The notes: generated by a model from the sequence alone, not told the origin. A stretch of 64,000 nt of DNA from Muricea muricata (GCA_963855995.1 OY979717.1:26803746-26867745), one strand, 5' to 3'. Shown: positions 34,701 through 41,733, counted from the first letter of the stretch. Program-made: numbers and translations.

Positions 34701-36498
34701 CCATGATGACGGACTGCTCGTATGCTTCAGAAGCTCTTACAAATGAGCAAGGGATATTTCTTGTTGCCAATGCCTTTAAATGCAAATTTAAATCGCTTTC
34801 CCGCGCTGTAGTATTAACAGCATTGCTTTTTGTTGTATTATAGGAAGGAATATCCAGTGGTTTAGCTGGTGCACTTAGTGATTTGGTAAGCGTTTTTAAC
34901 TCCTAAGACAAGAAAGGCGTAACTGAAATGTTTGTTGTATTGAATGCATACTTATCTGTTCAGTTTGCAAACAACTTAAACTGGCCTTTCTTAAATTAGA
35001 TACGAGTATAATAAGTCGTCGTATTTTTTAAAACTTAAGCTATAGAACAAGTATTGCATAAAATGTATTAGCTGTAGACTATTTTATGAATAGTTCTCTC
35101 CGTCCAGTTTTGCATGCGTAAAATTTGTATATTTTTTCGCAATGTGATGTTTTACTGGGTGAATTTACATTTAGGCTGATATATGGTATTCACCAATTAA
35201 ACCAAGACTTTTTCTCAAATAGACAAAACTTGTCCAGAATGAGGATGATGCATCTGTCGCTCTCCAGGTTTCAAATGCTTTGACGCAGGCGCTGTTACAG
35301 TACAGGATGGGCAGTGAAATGATGGTAAGAATAGCCGTACACACGTAAAAATCTCTCAACTTGTAACAAGTTTGCAGACAAGCCGTCAACAAGATGTGTT
35401 CGCACTGCTTGTACCAAGTTTGTCAACAAGTTGTTCCAAACTTGTTGACAACTTGTAACAAGCTTGACGAAAATATCAGACTTGTTACAAGGTTGTTTTA
35501 ACGACTCTGATACAATCCTGTTGTAGCAAGTTTGTTACAAGATTGACAACACAAGGCTGTAACAATATTGTTATATCATGCTGTATCAGTCTTGTTGGAA
35601 CAATCTTGTAACAGTCTTGTAACAGGTCTGATAGTCCCATCAAGCTTGTTACAATTTGTCAACAGCTTGTTCCAAACTTGTTCCAACAAATTCGGAACAA
35701 GCAGTGCGAATACATCTTGTGAACAACTTGTGAACAGACTTGTTACAACTTGTTTGCAGGTCTGTAGCAACTTGTGCGTTTTTACGTGTGTACGTGTGCT
35801 TGTGTTTAATGTGCATGTATTACGCATTGATCTTGTCTAAAGGTACACGCGAGTGATCAGGATCATATCAAGAACAAAGCATGGACATAATGACTCTTTA
35901 AATATAGAAGAATAAAATGCCAGGGATCATACAGCTGACAATATTTTTGGCTTATATTGGCTGAAATTTTAATGCGGAAAATATAGTTGTCGCTAATCAT
36001 TCGTGGTCACCAGTAGTCATTGGTGTGAACTTTTGGGCCCCGTTTACGCGGCACTCGATAAAAGTTCGTTTGGATAAATTTGCGGCACTGATGCAGACAA
36101 TTGCTAAATTGGCTCTCCGTTTACACGGTATACGGACAGAGTAAGGATCATTTCGCATTAACTGTAGAAGCTGTTTTTGTTGTCAGTGTTGTTTTTAACG
36201 TTGGTGTTGCATAATAGTCTTGAATTACCTGTTCATTGAAATTCTGATGAATTTTGGAGCCAGGTCTCGCAATGTTTAGAAACAAGTTATAAATTGTTTC
36301 TTTAAATTAACTTTGAAACGCGATTAACAAAACTGTTTAAAACAGCTTAATGTAGGTATTTTAAATTGCTCGGGGAGATCTGTTTTAGCTCGATTTATTA
36401 CAAAGCTGGTTCCCCAACCCTCTTCTGGTATTAAATATCGCATTAATGTATATATAGGCTAACACTTCTTTTATTTCTGTATGCAGACTGAAAAGTGA
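16604..36498 (+). CDS. Three-finger U1/matrin-type zinc-finger protein with RGG domain
   Basis: Twelve exons with consistent phases: 16604-16783, 23347-23451, 25866-25934, 26591-26642, 26939-27067, 29635-29768, 30962-31142, 31367-31856, 33505-33643, 34844-34885, 35223-35324, 36487-36498. The product is about 544 aa. Finger 1 is C49-C52-H65-H71, finger 2 C94-C97-H110-H116 (both C-x2-C-x12-H-x5-H) and finger 3 C197-C200-H212-H218 (x11). Fingers 1 and 2 are interrupted by phase-0 introns and become complete only after splicing, which strongly supports the model. A basic linker, a charged segment after finger 3 and a Gly/Arg/His repeat region (about 284-400) follow, then a Tyr/Ser/Pro-rich tail. 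Fingers of this class bind double-stranded RNA or structured RNA in JAZ, ZFR and U1-C relatives, and RGG repeats also bind RNA. A nuclear RNA-binding role is inferred. I do not recognise an orthologue. Introns are loaded with transposons. Confidence 0.82.
16972..17128. repeat. Short inverted-repeat element in intron 1
   Basis: Ends of the form ATA(T/C)AAA(C)AAATAATGAATG are inverted copies. Internally GTGCAATAGTAAGAATG is opposed by CATTCTTACTAATGCAC-like sequence. A further stretch at 17275-17350 repeats GTGCAATAGTA and its complement. Confidence 0.6.
17877..18706. mobile_element. TIR element of ~830 bp in intron 1
   Basis: Inverted ends GGGGTCGTCGACAAATA run for about 50 bp with few mismatches, through TCCACCAAT and CTTGTTCCGCG. 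Just inside each end is a G-rich GAGGGGAGGGAGGG stretch. The interior codes for nothing recognisable. No clear target duplication is visible. Confidence 0.7.
19960..20060 (+). repeat. Three short tandem copies
   Basis: ACATCAATCTATATTTACAA repeats three times with a period of about 36-40 bp. Confidence 0.6.
20080..22330 (-). mobile_element. Degraded CR1/L2-like LINE
   Basis: On the minus strand, AP-endonuclease words appear first: YLPPGQSEMDHF near 22262-22225 and IIAGDFNP near 22150-22130 (GDFN at 22148-22137). Then an RT start with KYFPEIWKHYSVAAIPKVVP (21383-21078) and an FMDDTTM polymerase box followed by ELNLKKCKELI (20547-20317). Last comes a C-terminal part with RYSILEYCAQVWHGKLT (20270-20080). 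Many stops and frameshifts make it non-functional. It sits in intron 1 of the zinc-finger gene, in antisense. Confidence 0.75.
22440..22725 (-). mobile_element. LINE 3'-end fragment
   Basis: The minus strand reads LHWLPVRYRVLSSVLLVVYK and continues with GFAP and YSLRSDEWSL-like words, the typical C-terminal tail of non-LTR retrotransposon polyproteins. After a frameshift come AFMKAGPALRNLMPS-like words. It is separate from the LINE at 20.1-22.3 kb because it lies upstream of that copy's endonuclease. Confidence 0.7.
22982..23006 (+). repeat. ATTAC microsatellite
   Basis: About four to five perfect copies of the pentamer ACATT/ATTAC. Confidence 0.8.
23347..23451 (+). CDS. Zinc-finger gene exon 2 (finger 1 histidines, finger 2 start)
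   Basis: 35 codons between TTTTAG and GTAAGT. It supplies SYSTHVFTENH for finger 1 and ends FRCD, the first cysteine of finger 2. Confidence 0.8.
23745..23873. repeat. Short foldback element in intron 2
   Basis: CGAGGTTGAGTAAAATATTG at the left is matched by its reverse complement ending CAACCTCG at the right. A central GCAGATTAATTAT repeat lies between. Confidence 0.65.
24270..24310 (-). ncRNA. Hammerhead ribozyme core, left PLE arm
   Basis: On the minus strand CTGATGA (24300-24294) is followed by an ACTA/TAGT helix with a short A-rich loop and then CGAAACGT. This matches the conserved C-U-G-A-N-G-A ... G-A-A-A hammerhead core with a very short third helix. Not shown to be active. Confidence 0.6.
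24306..24712 (+). pseudogene. PLE GIY-YIG endonuclease fragment
   Basis: The frame reads SSIVYEFKRPGCNPNYIGKT followed by RCLYTRIKEH, the GIY-YIG signature (VYEF...NYIGKT...R..EH). A stop at 24613 reflects a frameshift. In the next frame the family's tail continues (INRHKPTLNHGTKAPKE) and is then split by the hAT-like insertion at 24713. It belongs to the endonuclease domain used by PLEs for target-primed reverse transcription. It is broken. Confidence 0.8.
24713..25349. mobile_element. hAT-like non-autonomous element with 8-bp target duplication
   Basis: AAAAGAAC at 24705-24712 is repeated exactly at 25350-25357. The element begins TAGAGCTGTG and ends CACAGCACTA, inverted ends with two mismatches, followed inward by CCGGCTCCGGC blocks. 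An 8-bp duplication and a TAG(A/T)GCTGTG end are typical of the hAT superfamily. It carries no transposase. Confidence 0.88.
25439..25471 (+). ncRNA. Hammerhead ribozyme core, right PLE arm
   Basis: CTGATGA (25439-25445), a GGCTA/TAGCC helix with loop AAGAA, then GAAACGTAG. All conserved core bases are present and the third helix is minimal. Such minimal motifs are described for PLE repeats, where they may act as dimers. Confidence 0.72.
25866..25934 (+). CDS. Zinc-finger gene exon 3 (finger 2)
   Basis: 23 codons in phase 0: the second cysteine and HLLGARHRK histidine half of finger 2. TTTAG acceptor, GTTAGT donor. Confidence 0.8.
25970..26245. mobile_element. PLE-type palindrome with two hammerhead-like cores
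   Basis: The two arms are near-perfect reverse complements of over 110 bp (CTAACGTTTCGGTCTCC... and ...GGAGACCGAAACGTTAG) around a loop of about 30 bp. The right arm (26172-26207) reads TTGATAATGG, then a 7-bp GGTTTCC/GGAGACC helix with a GTAGA loop, then GAAACGTT. It resembles the hammerhead core but with CTGATGA changed to TTGATAA. No coding region remains. Confidence 0.7.
26591..26642 (+). CDS. Zinc-finger gene exon 4
   Basis: 52 bases from an ACAG acceptor to a GTACTG donor, phase 0 in and phase 1 out, encoding VAIARAEERNAILQGRA. A short basic linker after finger 2. Confidence 0.75.
26939..27067 (+). CDS. Zinc-finger gene exon 5
   Basis: 129 bases in phase 1 at both ends, between GTCAG and GTAACG. 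It encodes a basic Asn-rich linker ending EFAQYPEPLIG, which reads directly into exon 6. Confidence 0.78.
   Translation: MVQREVTTWAICITKSLMIEIQNEPTFNQWQHTNLRSIQSHL
27108..27288. repeat. TIR foldback element in intron 5
   Basis: Ends TAGAGACTGTT and about 55 bp inward (GTTTTGTTTACAAATAC, GCTGAAT, ACAATGAAC) are inverted copies. The centre contains GCACGAGGCCGCCGGGGCC. The whole unit folds into a hairpin. Confidence 0.8.
27565..27695 (-). CDS. Possible small basic exon, minus strand
   Basis: From an ATG near 27695, an open frame reads MARSKTPRKLYLQVDKANKL and on to NLENFYRRR, ending at an AG/GTAATT donor near 27565. It is Lys/Arg-rich. The style suits a first coding exon, but no partner exon is found and it lies inside the zinc-finger gene's intron, so it may be transposon-derived. 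Confidence 0.25.
28036..28235. repeat. GTGAAA/TTTCAC-rich low-complexity block
   Basis: Repeated ATGTGAAA words in the left half and their complements TTTCACAT/TTTCACGTG in the right half make a degenerate foldback. Confidence 0.6.
28302..28633. repeat. Composite inverted-repeat element, copy 2 (reverse orientation)
   Basis: Matches 4141-4445 in reverse complement. It contains CGCTGATTGGTTAAGAGCCG, then 28454-28633 with inverted ATAAAACATTTT(TT)CCGT ends and internal GATATACAGTTATATCAAC. An extra CCGCCCTTCGGGCG hairpin is at its centre. Confidence 0.75.
29635..29768 (+). CDS. Zinc-finger gene exon 6 (finger 3)
   Basis: 134 bases, phase 1 in and phase 0 out, ACACAG acceptor and GTAAGT donor. 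Holds LEYVKEIQVAGQTPRYECSL and the rest of finger 3 with HLVGQKH. Confidence 0.85.
30962..31142 (+). CDS. Zinc-finger gene exon 7
   Basis: 181 bases after a pyrimidine-rich ATTCAG acceptor, phase 0 in and 1 out. Encodes KVKRPDAVKGMTSKKRSEIT then an acidic/amphipathic stretch, probably helical (ARESANLELEEGRQLVKATV). Confidence 0.8.
31367..31856 (+). CDS. Zinc-finger gene exon 8 (RGG/RGGH domain)
   Basis: 490 bases. It starts GQGAVGGGRGGKARESRGGR and continues with about a dozen degenerate PRGGHN hexapeptides encoded by an 18-bp minisatellite (about 31468-31690). It then becomes Ser/Tyr-rich. Donor GTCAGT, phase 2. RGG repeats are established RNA-binding and arginine-methylation sites. The His in every unit is unusual. 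Confidence 0.83.
33104..33332 (+). repeat. Dispersed ~230-bp repeat family, copy 2
   Basis: Same family and orientation as 5628-5858 (GCGAATAAACAG start, TTGACTGGCCAG words, CCCCTTCTGTTT end). Confidence 0.75.
33505..33643 (+). CDS. Zinc-finger gene exon 9
   Basis: 139 bases, phase 2 in and 0 out, TTGCAG acceptor and GTACAG donor. Encodes a Pro/Ser/Tyr-rich segment with STPPPPQIPRM. Confidence 0.75.
34152..34545. mobile_element. TTAA-flanked TIR element
   Basis: GGTGGCTCGATAGTC at the left end and its exact reverse complement at the right end. TTAA lies immediately outside both ends (34148-34151, 34546-34549). TTAA target duplication is characteristic of piggyBac-type transposition, although the terminal bases are GG rather than the usual CC. 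Non-coding, in intron 9. Confidence 0.8.
34844..34885 (+). CDS. Zinc-finger gene exon 10
   Basis: 42-base micro-exon, phase 0, encoding EGISSGLAGALSDL between TATAG and GTAAGC. Confidence 0.7.
35223..35324 (+). CDS. Zinc-finger gene exon 11
   Basis: 102 bases, phase 0, encoding TKLVQNEDDASVALQVSNAL and 14 more residues, with GTAAGA donor. An amphipathic helix seems likely. Confidence 0.7.
35336..35794. mobile_element. MITE of ACAAGTTG-type internal repeats
   Basis: CGTACACACGTAAAAA at the left is inverted at the right. The body consists of dozens of ACTTGTTACAAG-like words in both orientations. It begins only 11 bp after the exon 11/intron boundary. Similar words recur at 52325-52480. Confidence 0.8.
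36487..36498 (+). CDS. Zinc-finger gene terminal exon (TEK stop)
   Basis: A strong pyrimidine tract and TATGCAG acceptor precede ACTGAAAAGTGA, which adds TEK and a stop in phase 0. ATTAAA at 36668-36673 would be the poly(A) signal of its 3' UTR. An alternative terminal exon at 35843-35890 adds VHASDQDHIKNKAWT. Confidence 0.5.
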   Translation, partial: TEK

Positions 36499-36667
36499 AA
36501 AGTTTTTCCTGCCCGCTGACTAGAACACTCGCTGGGGTTTCGTGTCTTTCTGTTATTTTAAACTCCTTTTATGTCAGAAAATGTGTGTAAATTTTTAGCA
36601 TATTATAAAGTTTGTACACTTTTTTCTTATTTGTAATACTGTTTGTTAATATACGTCATCTTACCTT

Positions 36668-36673
36668 ATTAAA
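36668..36673 (+). terminator. Candidate poly(A) signal of the zinc-finger gene
   Basis: ATTAAA, the commonest variant poly(A) hexamer, 170 bp after the proposed stop. Confidence 0.4.
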
Positions 36674-36731
36674 GTTTAAGTCAATTTTATCTAGTGAAAC
36701 GTTGGAAAGTTTAAGGGCATGACGGACTTAA

Positions 36732-36910
36732 GGCGGATTTCCATTCAGTGCAAAATGTCGCGCGATCGATTTTTAGCGAGCGCTTTCTTTTGAAATGTGT
36801 GAAGTCAACCACAGCTAATGAGATTTTTTCGGCTTGACTGTTTGTAATTCAAAACAAAGCGCTCGCTAGAAGTCGATCGCGCGACATTTTGCACTGAATG
36901 GAAATCCGCC
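36732..36910. mobile_element. TTAA-type palindromic MITE
   Basis: GGCGGATTTCCATTCAGTGC at the left is inverted at the right, with arms of about 60 bp including GTCGCGCGATCGA and AGCGAGCGC. TTAA flanks the left and TTTA the right. Its end (TTAAGGCGG) resembles that of the 34152 element (TTAAGGTGG). Confidence 0.8.
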
Positions 36911-37349
36911 TTTAGTTCACGTACTTGCAAGCGCGCCGAATTCACTGACATGTGCTTGTTAGAATTAGATTAAAATAATTAATAATAATTACAGTACTGT
37001 CTGTGGTGAAGTGTTAATATGATTCTAACAATGAGAAAGGTATTTTCGTGACCCGTGATTTGCATTATTTTGCACGACGTAGTTTACGAGAATACGAGAA
37101 ATTTCCGTAAATAATAATAGCAACCCAGTTGATCTATATAAATACTGTACTATGATTCACTACCCCTATTTTAGTACACCGTATTTGAAATATAATCTGA
37201 TTGACTGTCGTTAGCTTTTTCATATCACTTTGTGTCTGACTCATAATCTATCTAAATTTACTAGTCACCGTCTTCCTCAGATTTCTGCATCCCCTGAGTG
37301 TTTTCGACGCTTCGTGATTTCTGCCTTTCTTGTTCCGGTTTCTTTGCTT

Positions 37350-37900
37350 CACAATGTAGCTCTGCTAGGTATAGAAACTGAATAGACCTTTCGAGGTAAT
37401 TCCTGTACGAAGTCTAACCGCTCTCGCAATTCCATCTTTTTCAGGTATTAGTGTGTCCATAACTCCCATCTTCCACTTGCTTCGGTTCTTTTCCTCGCCT
37501 AGATAAGATCGTGCGCTTTTCCCGTGATGTCGTAAATCATGCCATTGCGCATGATTACACTTGTTTAAATATTTTGCTCTCCTTCCTAGATTACCTTCTT
37601 TAATTTCTTCGTTTGGCAGGTCTAATAGATTATTCGCTTTTCCCAGGTCGTTTGGTGTGAGAACCGAATGTTGCTCGTCATCTTCACAATACGTTAAATG
37701 TCGGTTGTTAAGTACAGTGTCCAGCAATACATCTTGCAACTCCTTGTACGTAACCTTGGCAAGGCCAACAACTTTGTAAAGTGAATTCTTCACTAACCCT
37801 ACTATTCTCTCAAGGACCGCTGCAGAATCATCAAATCCAATGGCAGTTTTTTCGGCAAGGCAGGCTGGTGGGGATGTATGTTTGAGGAGAAACTTTTCAT
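37350..37900 (-). mobile_element. BEL/Pao-like retrotransposon C-terminal fragment
   Basis: The minus strand from 37793 reads an integrase end (VTYKELQDVLLDTVLNNRHL followed by LTPNDL). A DUF5641-like tail comes next (WKMGVMDTLIPEKDGIARAV, then RLRT). These follow the order found at the end of BEL/Pao polyproteins. Upstream words are degraded. No LTR was identified. Confidence 0.65.
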
Positions 37901-38334
37901 CTCGGGTCGCTTTCTTAATCCTCTTTAAAGCAGCATGGTCTTCCCATTATCTAAGATGATCTTCTCAAGTCGACCTCGGTAATATGAGAATTTTTTGAAT
38001 TGTTTGGTGTAAATGGGAATTTTGGCTTGTTCTCATCATCAATTTTCTGGCCATCCTGTTGATCCTGGTGACTTTTTCAATCTTGACTTCCTGTTCTTCT
38101 TCCTTTGTACTCTTATTAAGAGAGTCTACTCATCTCTAAATTGCAACCATCGCTTAATGCTAATGTTCTTCGATTTGTATCTTTGACATTCTACACAACT
38201 TTCTGTTGTGTCATTTGTTTTATGGTATCTGTATGTATAATGTATTAATGGACAATTTGTATAATAGACTAAAGGTCGAACTAGGCAGGAAGAGCGAAAT
38301 CGTTTGTTACAGTTAGAAAGCGCATCTTAAATTT

Positions 38335-38578
38335 AGTAGGACTGCAAAGTTTGGTGGCAAAATGTTGCAAAATACGGAAAGTATAGCCCTGCAAAGTTTG
38401 CAAATTTTGTATATATTTGTATTACGCGCGGAAAACGTTACCATTTTTGAGCTAAGATTGCTGCGAAAATGGTAACTTTTTCCGTGCGTAATACAAATAT
38501 ATACAAAATTTGCAAACTTTGCAATGCCATATTTTCCTTTTTTTTCAACATTTCGCCACCAAACTCTGCAATTCTACC
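38335..38578. mobile_element. Long palindromic MITE
   Basis: AGTAGGACTGCAAAGTTTGG at the left and its near complement at the right. The arms exceed 100 bp and include TTTGTATATATTTGTATTACG. The loop is about 20 bp. Confidence 0.8.
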
Positions 38579-38761
38579 AATCGCAGGATCCTCTTTCTAG
38601 CTGTGGTAAAAGATTCTGTTCTTTTTGCCCAGATCGAATGTTAGTCTATTATGCAAATTGTCTATTATCCTGTAATTCGCCTGTTTAAATTCAAATTTTA
38701 TAACCGTTTGTAACACTGTATATAGAGACCTTTGTACATATTAGAGATAGTTTCATAGTGC

Positions 38762-38803
38762 GCTGAAGATGTTGCGAGTAGCAACGAAACGTTAGCGTCA
38801 ATA
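38762..38803 (+). ncRNA. Isolated hammerhead ribozyme core
   Basis: CTGAAGA, a GTTGC/GCAAC helix with loop GAGTA, then GAAACGTTAGCGTC. This fits C-U-G-A-N-G-A with A at position 7 and an intact GAAA. It resembles the PLE cores elsewhere in the window. No inverted partner or endonuclease frame was found near it. Confidence 0.6.
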
Positions 38804-39904
38804 AAATTTTTTCTATAATTTTTTTTAACAAAGAAAGTTAAGGAAAGTTAAGTTGTAAACGAGGATATACGAATTATGTTCATTGTTCATGATAGGGTAG
38901 CCCTATGCAGAAGGCGTAGATTATAGTATAATCTACGCCTACTACATCAATCGTCGTCATTCCTTGGATTCCTTTTTTCGGCAGCTTACTTTGATGTGGA
39001 CTAGGTTCTGATGCTGTGTAGAATCGCTTACATCCATAAAAATGACAGAGGTTTTCGTAGCTAATGCATGAAAGTTGAAATCCAGCATTCTTCACGAACT
39101 TCGCTCATCAAAAAGCCAACTCCCTAACGCTGAGTATCCACCTGAGCTTGTCTTACGATCATTCCAGATAATTTTTTTTTGCTGGGAGATACTCAGGTTA
39201 TTCACCTTGGATTATTTCTTTACACGCGTATATCCCCTTGTCATTCTTTTGAAGATTCAATGTGGTTGAATCATTTCAAGGACTTTGCATTCAGATTGTA
39301 ATCGTTTGATCTTGAACTGCATCTGCTTCTCCATCTCTTCGAAGGCATATTGACCTTCTTGCCGTACACATAGTTGTCATAAAATCGTCCCACTCATGCT
39401 AAAATTCGGACACTCTTCGACAGCCGAAACTTTGCTAACAGACTATCGACAATAATTCTACCTGGAAAAACTCATAATTATCATCAGCCTCTTAGCATAC
39501 AGTTTTCTAAGGCCACATAAAACAAGTTCCTTGATTCTCATCGCTGATTTTTAAAATTTAGCTCAGGAGGCGGGCGGTTTATACTTTATATTAAAATATT
39601 TTTTAATTACCTGGGTGTGAAAAATCGGAAAGAAAGGTCTTGGCCTTAATACGTTCTAGAAGAATGCTGTTATAAACAAACGAACAGTTATTTTAAGCCA
39701 TGTACCATTGTAAAGAATCGACAAGAAAAGTCAGAGACATCATTTAAGCCAATCCTGGTTTGTGATCTTTATACTGGTCCACCATGTCTGTTACGACAAC
39801 TCATCAACATTATGATATTTGCAAATTTATACCGTAAAAATTTCTTTTCAAAATATAAAATGACTAAATTTCTAAAGATTCTTTGACGGGCGGTACATTT
39901 ATGT

Positions 39905-40015
39905 ACTATTTTAAACACGAGCAGGAGTGTTTTATTGGGTAAAAAGACACGAGTGCGAAGCGCGAGTGGCTTTGTAGCTAATAAAACTCGTCATGCGAGT
40001 GTTTTAAATGCTTCA
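39905..40015. repeat. Short foldback element
   Basis: ATTTTAAACACGAGCAGGAGTG at the left is opposed by GCGAGTGTTTTAAAT at the right. The centre has CGAGTGCGAAGCGCGAGTG. Confidence 0.55.
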
Positions 40016-40280
40016 AAAACATTTGCATAACAAAGCCAAATATAAAAATCTTTGTATAAAAATCTTCATATAATTTACATAACAATCATCTTATGTATTA
40101 TTGCATAATGAAGTGTTCTCTAGCAAGTATAAAGAGGCATGCACGTCACTTATTTAGTACTGGATATTGGATAATTAGAGAATTCATTTGTGACTATATC
40201 GCAACCAGGTATATAATCCGACATAAGTGCTACTCTGGTTTTGTTAAATGAATGAAATCACCGAGCAAAGATTACATTCA

Positions 40281-40329
40281 CGACCCAACGTTTCGACACT
40301 CCGGTCTAGTGTCTTCATCAGGGGTGGTC
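40281..40329 (-). ncRNA. Hammerhead ribozyme core, left arm
   Basis: Reverse complement of the right-arm motif: CTGATGA at 40321-40315, a GACACT/AGTGTC helix, then GAAACGTT. Confidence 0.7.
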
Positions 40330-40431
40330 TGATGTTGAAACTCACGACCTTATATGCTGTCAAGGTGACGTCATCTACCAACAAGATGTAAATACTCTTG
40401 TGGTAAATGACTTCCGTCATCTGTTGCAACT

Positions 40432-41076
40432 TTGTTTCAGAGAGCGGAGAATTTAACATCGAACTACGATGCTAGGGAAAACGAGTGTCAATATGTAACC
40501 AATATTCTGAAAGAAAACAATTATCCTAAGAGCTTTCTCTACGATTGTTTAAGGCGTCCAACCTTGACTCATTGCAACTCTCCAGAGGGTGACTCCGCTG
40601 TGAAAGGTTTTGCAATAGTTCCGTACATTCAAGGAATTGCGGAACCGATCAAGAGAGTTCTTAATAATTGTGGTATCAAGGTTGCCCTGAAACCCTTTCA
40701 GACATTGGGACATATTTTTGCGAAACCCAAGGATCGCGTTCCGACTGATCAGAAAACACATGCTGTATACTCTATAGCATGCGGTGATTGCGAGAAAGTA
40801 TATCTGGGTCAAACAAAGCGCCAGTTTTGCACACGTCTGAAAGAACATCAAAGAGCTGTTTCTAATTTTTACAGCTCAAAATCAGCTTTGGCTGAACACG
40901 TGTGTGAAACAAGCCATAACATTGCGTGGGAAGATTCTAAAGTCATTACCACTAACAATCGTTATGGTCAAAGGCTTTGTTTGGAAGCCTGGCATATCAA
41001 TGCGAGCCCTTGTGCCTTAAATAGGGATGACGGAAGTCATTTACCACAAGAGTATTTACATCTTGTTGGTAGATGA
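40432..41076 (+). CDS. PLE C-terminal region with GIY-YIG endonuclease
   Basis: 214 codons open without a stop. The first ~75 residues correspond to the RT thumb/linker (KENNYPKSFLYDCL). The region from about 100 on is a GIY-YIG nuclease: HAVYSIACGDC, then KVYLGQTKRQF, RLKEHQ, a SALAEHVCETSH segment and a later LEAWHI glutamate. This domain nicks target DNA for PLE retrotransposition. It is a 5'-truncated copy, so not autonomous, but its frame is intact. Confidence 0.85.
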   Translation: MFQRAENLTSNYDARENECQYVTNILKENNYPKSFLYDCLRRPTLTHCNSPEGDSAVKGFAIVPYIQGIAEPIKRVLNNCGIKVALKPFQTLGHIFAKPKDRVPTDQKTHAVYSIACGDCEKVYLGQTKRQFCTRLKEHQRAVSNFYSSKSALAEHVCETSHNIAWEDSKVITTNNRYGQRLCLEAWHINASPCALNRDDGSHLPQEYLHLVGR

Positions 41077-41117
41077 CGTCACCTTGACAGCATATAAGGT
41101 CGTGAGTTTCAACATCA

Positions 41118-41166
41118 GACCACCCCTGATGAAGACACTAGACCGGAGTGTCGAAACGTTGGGTCG
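41118..41166 (+). ncRNA. Hammerhead ribozyme core, right arm
   Basis: CTGATGA (41126-41132), 6-bp GACACT/AGTGTC helix with loop AGACCGG, then GAAACGTT followed by GGGT that can pair with ACCC just upstream of CTGATGA. The third helix is a bare ACGT palindrome, which could pair between two molecules. Confidence 0.75.
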
Positions 41167-41271
41167 TGAATGTAATCTTTGTTCGGTGATTTCATTCATT
41201 TAACAAAACCAGAGTAGCACTTATTATGTCGAATTCATGAGAATTATTAATGAGTTTTTGAAATTATATCA

Positions 41272-41733
41272 TTTGAAAGAGACTCTAAAAAAATATGTAT
41301 AGACGTCCATTACAAAATCTTTATATCTGTTTTACTTCGGGCGATATTCTCACCTAAATAATCGAACTGTCCGCCATCTTAGATTAATTTTTAACCTCAT
41401 TAACAATGTTTTGGTGACGTCACAACAGGGTTAGGCCATTCAAACCTTCTCCTAAATACCTAAGCCAATAAAATATTTGTGAAACCTTTTCTGACGTTGC
41501 TGAAATCCGAAACACTTACTTTGTGTGTGGTTATTAGAGAAGATTAATCATTGTGTCGTAAGAAAAAAAATTGCGTGACCCCAGTTGTGACGTACATGCA
41601 TATCCACAAATATCCAAGATGGCGAACAACTAAAGATTTCAAGACAAAATATCTCACCAAATAAAGCAGATATAAAAATTGTGTAGTTGTCTTCTATATA
41701 TTGTTTTGGAGTCTCTTTCAAATAGGACGATAA
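41272..41733. mobile_element. TIR element (ATTTGAAAGAGACTC ends)
   Basis: ATTTGAAAGAGACTC near 41272 is inverted near 41733. Complementarity continues inward through the ATATCTG/CAGATAT, GATATTCTCACC and CCAAGATGG words. Non-coding. Confidence 0.7.

Larger units (their letters stand above)
40220..41230 (+). mobile_element. Penelope-like element with GIY-YIG and inverted hammerhead arms
   Basis: Left arm 40220-40421 is the near-perfect reverse complement of right arm 41026-41230, about 200 bp each. Between them is an open GIY-YIG frame whose last codons lie in the right arm. Both arms carry a hammerhead core. The two arms are almost identical, which points to recent insertion. It is 5'-truncated, with no RT palm. 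Confidence 0.85.

Noticed and set aside
37365-39100. One continuous BEL/Pao element reaching 39.1 kb, because a minus-strand frame at 39095-38880 starts KNAGFQL.
   Set aside because: The resemblance to the BEL/Pao RT region is only a few residues and a palindromic MITE and a hammerhead core lie between. I kept only the better-supported 37.35-37.9 kb piece.
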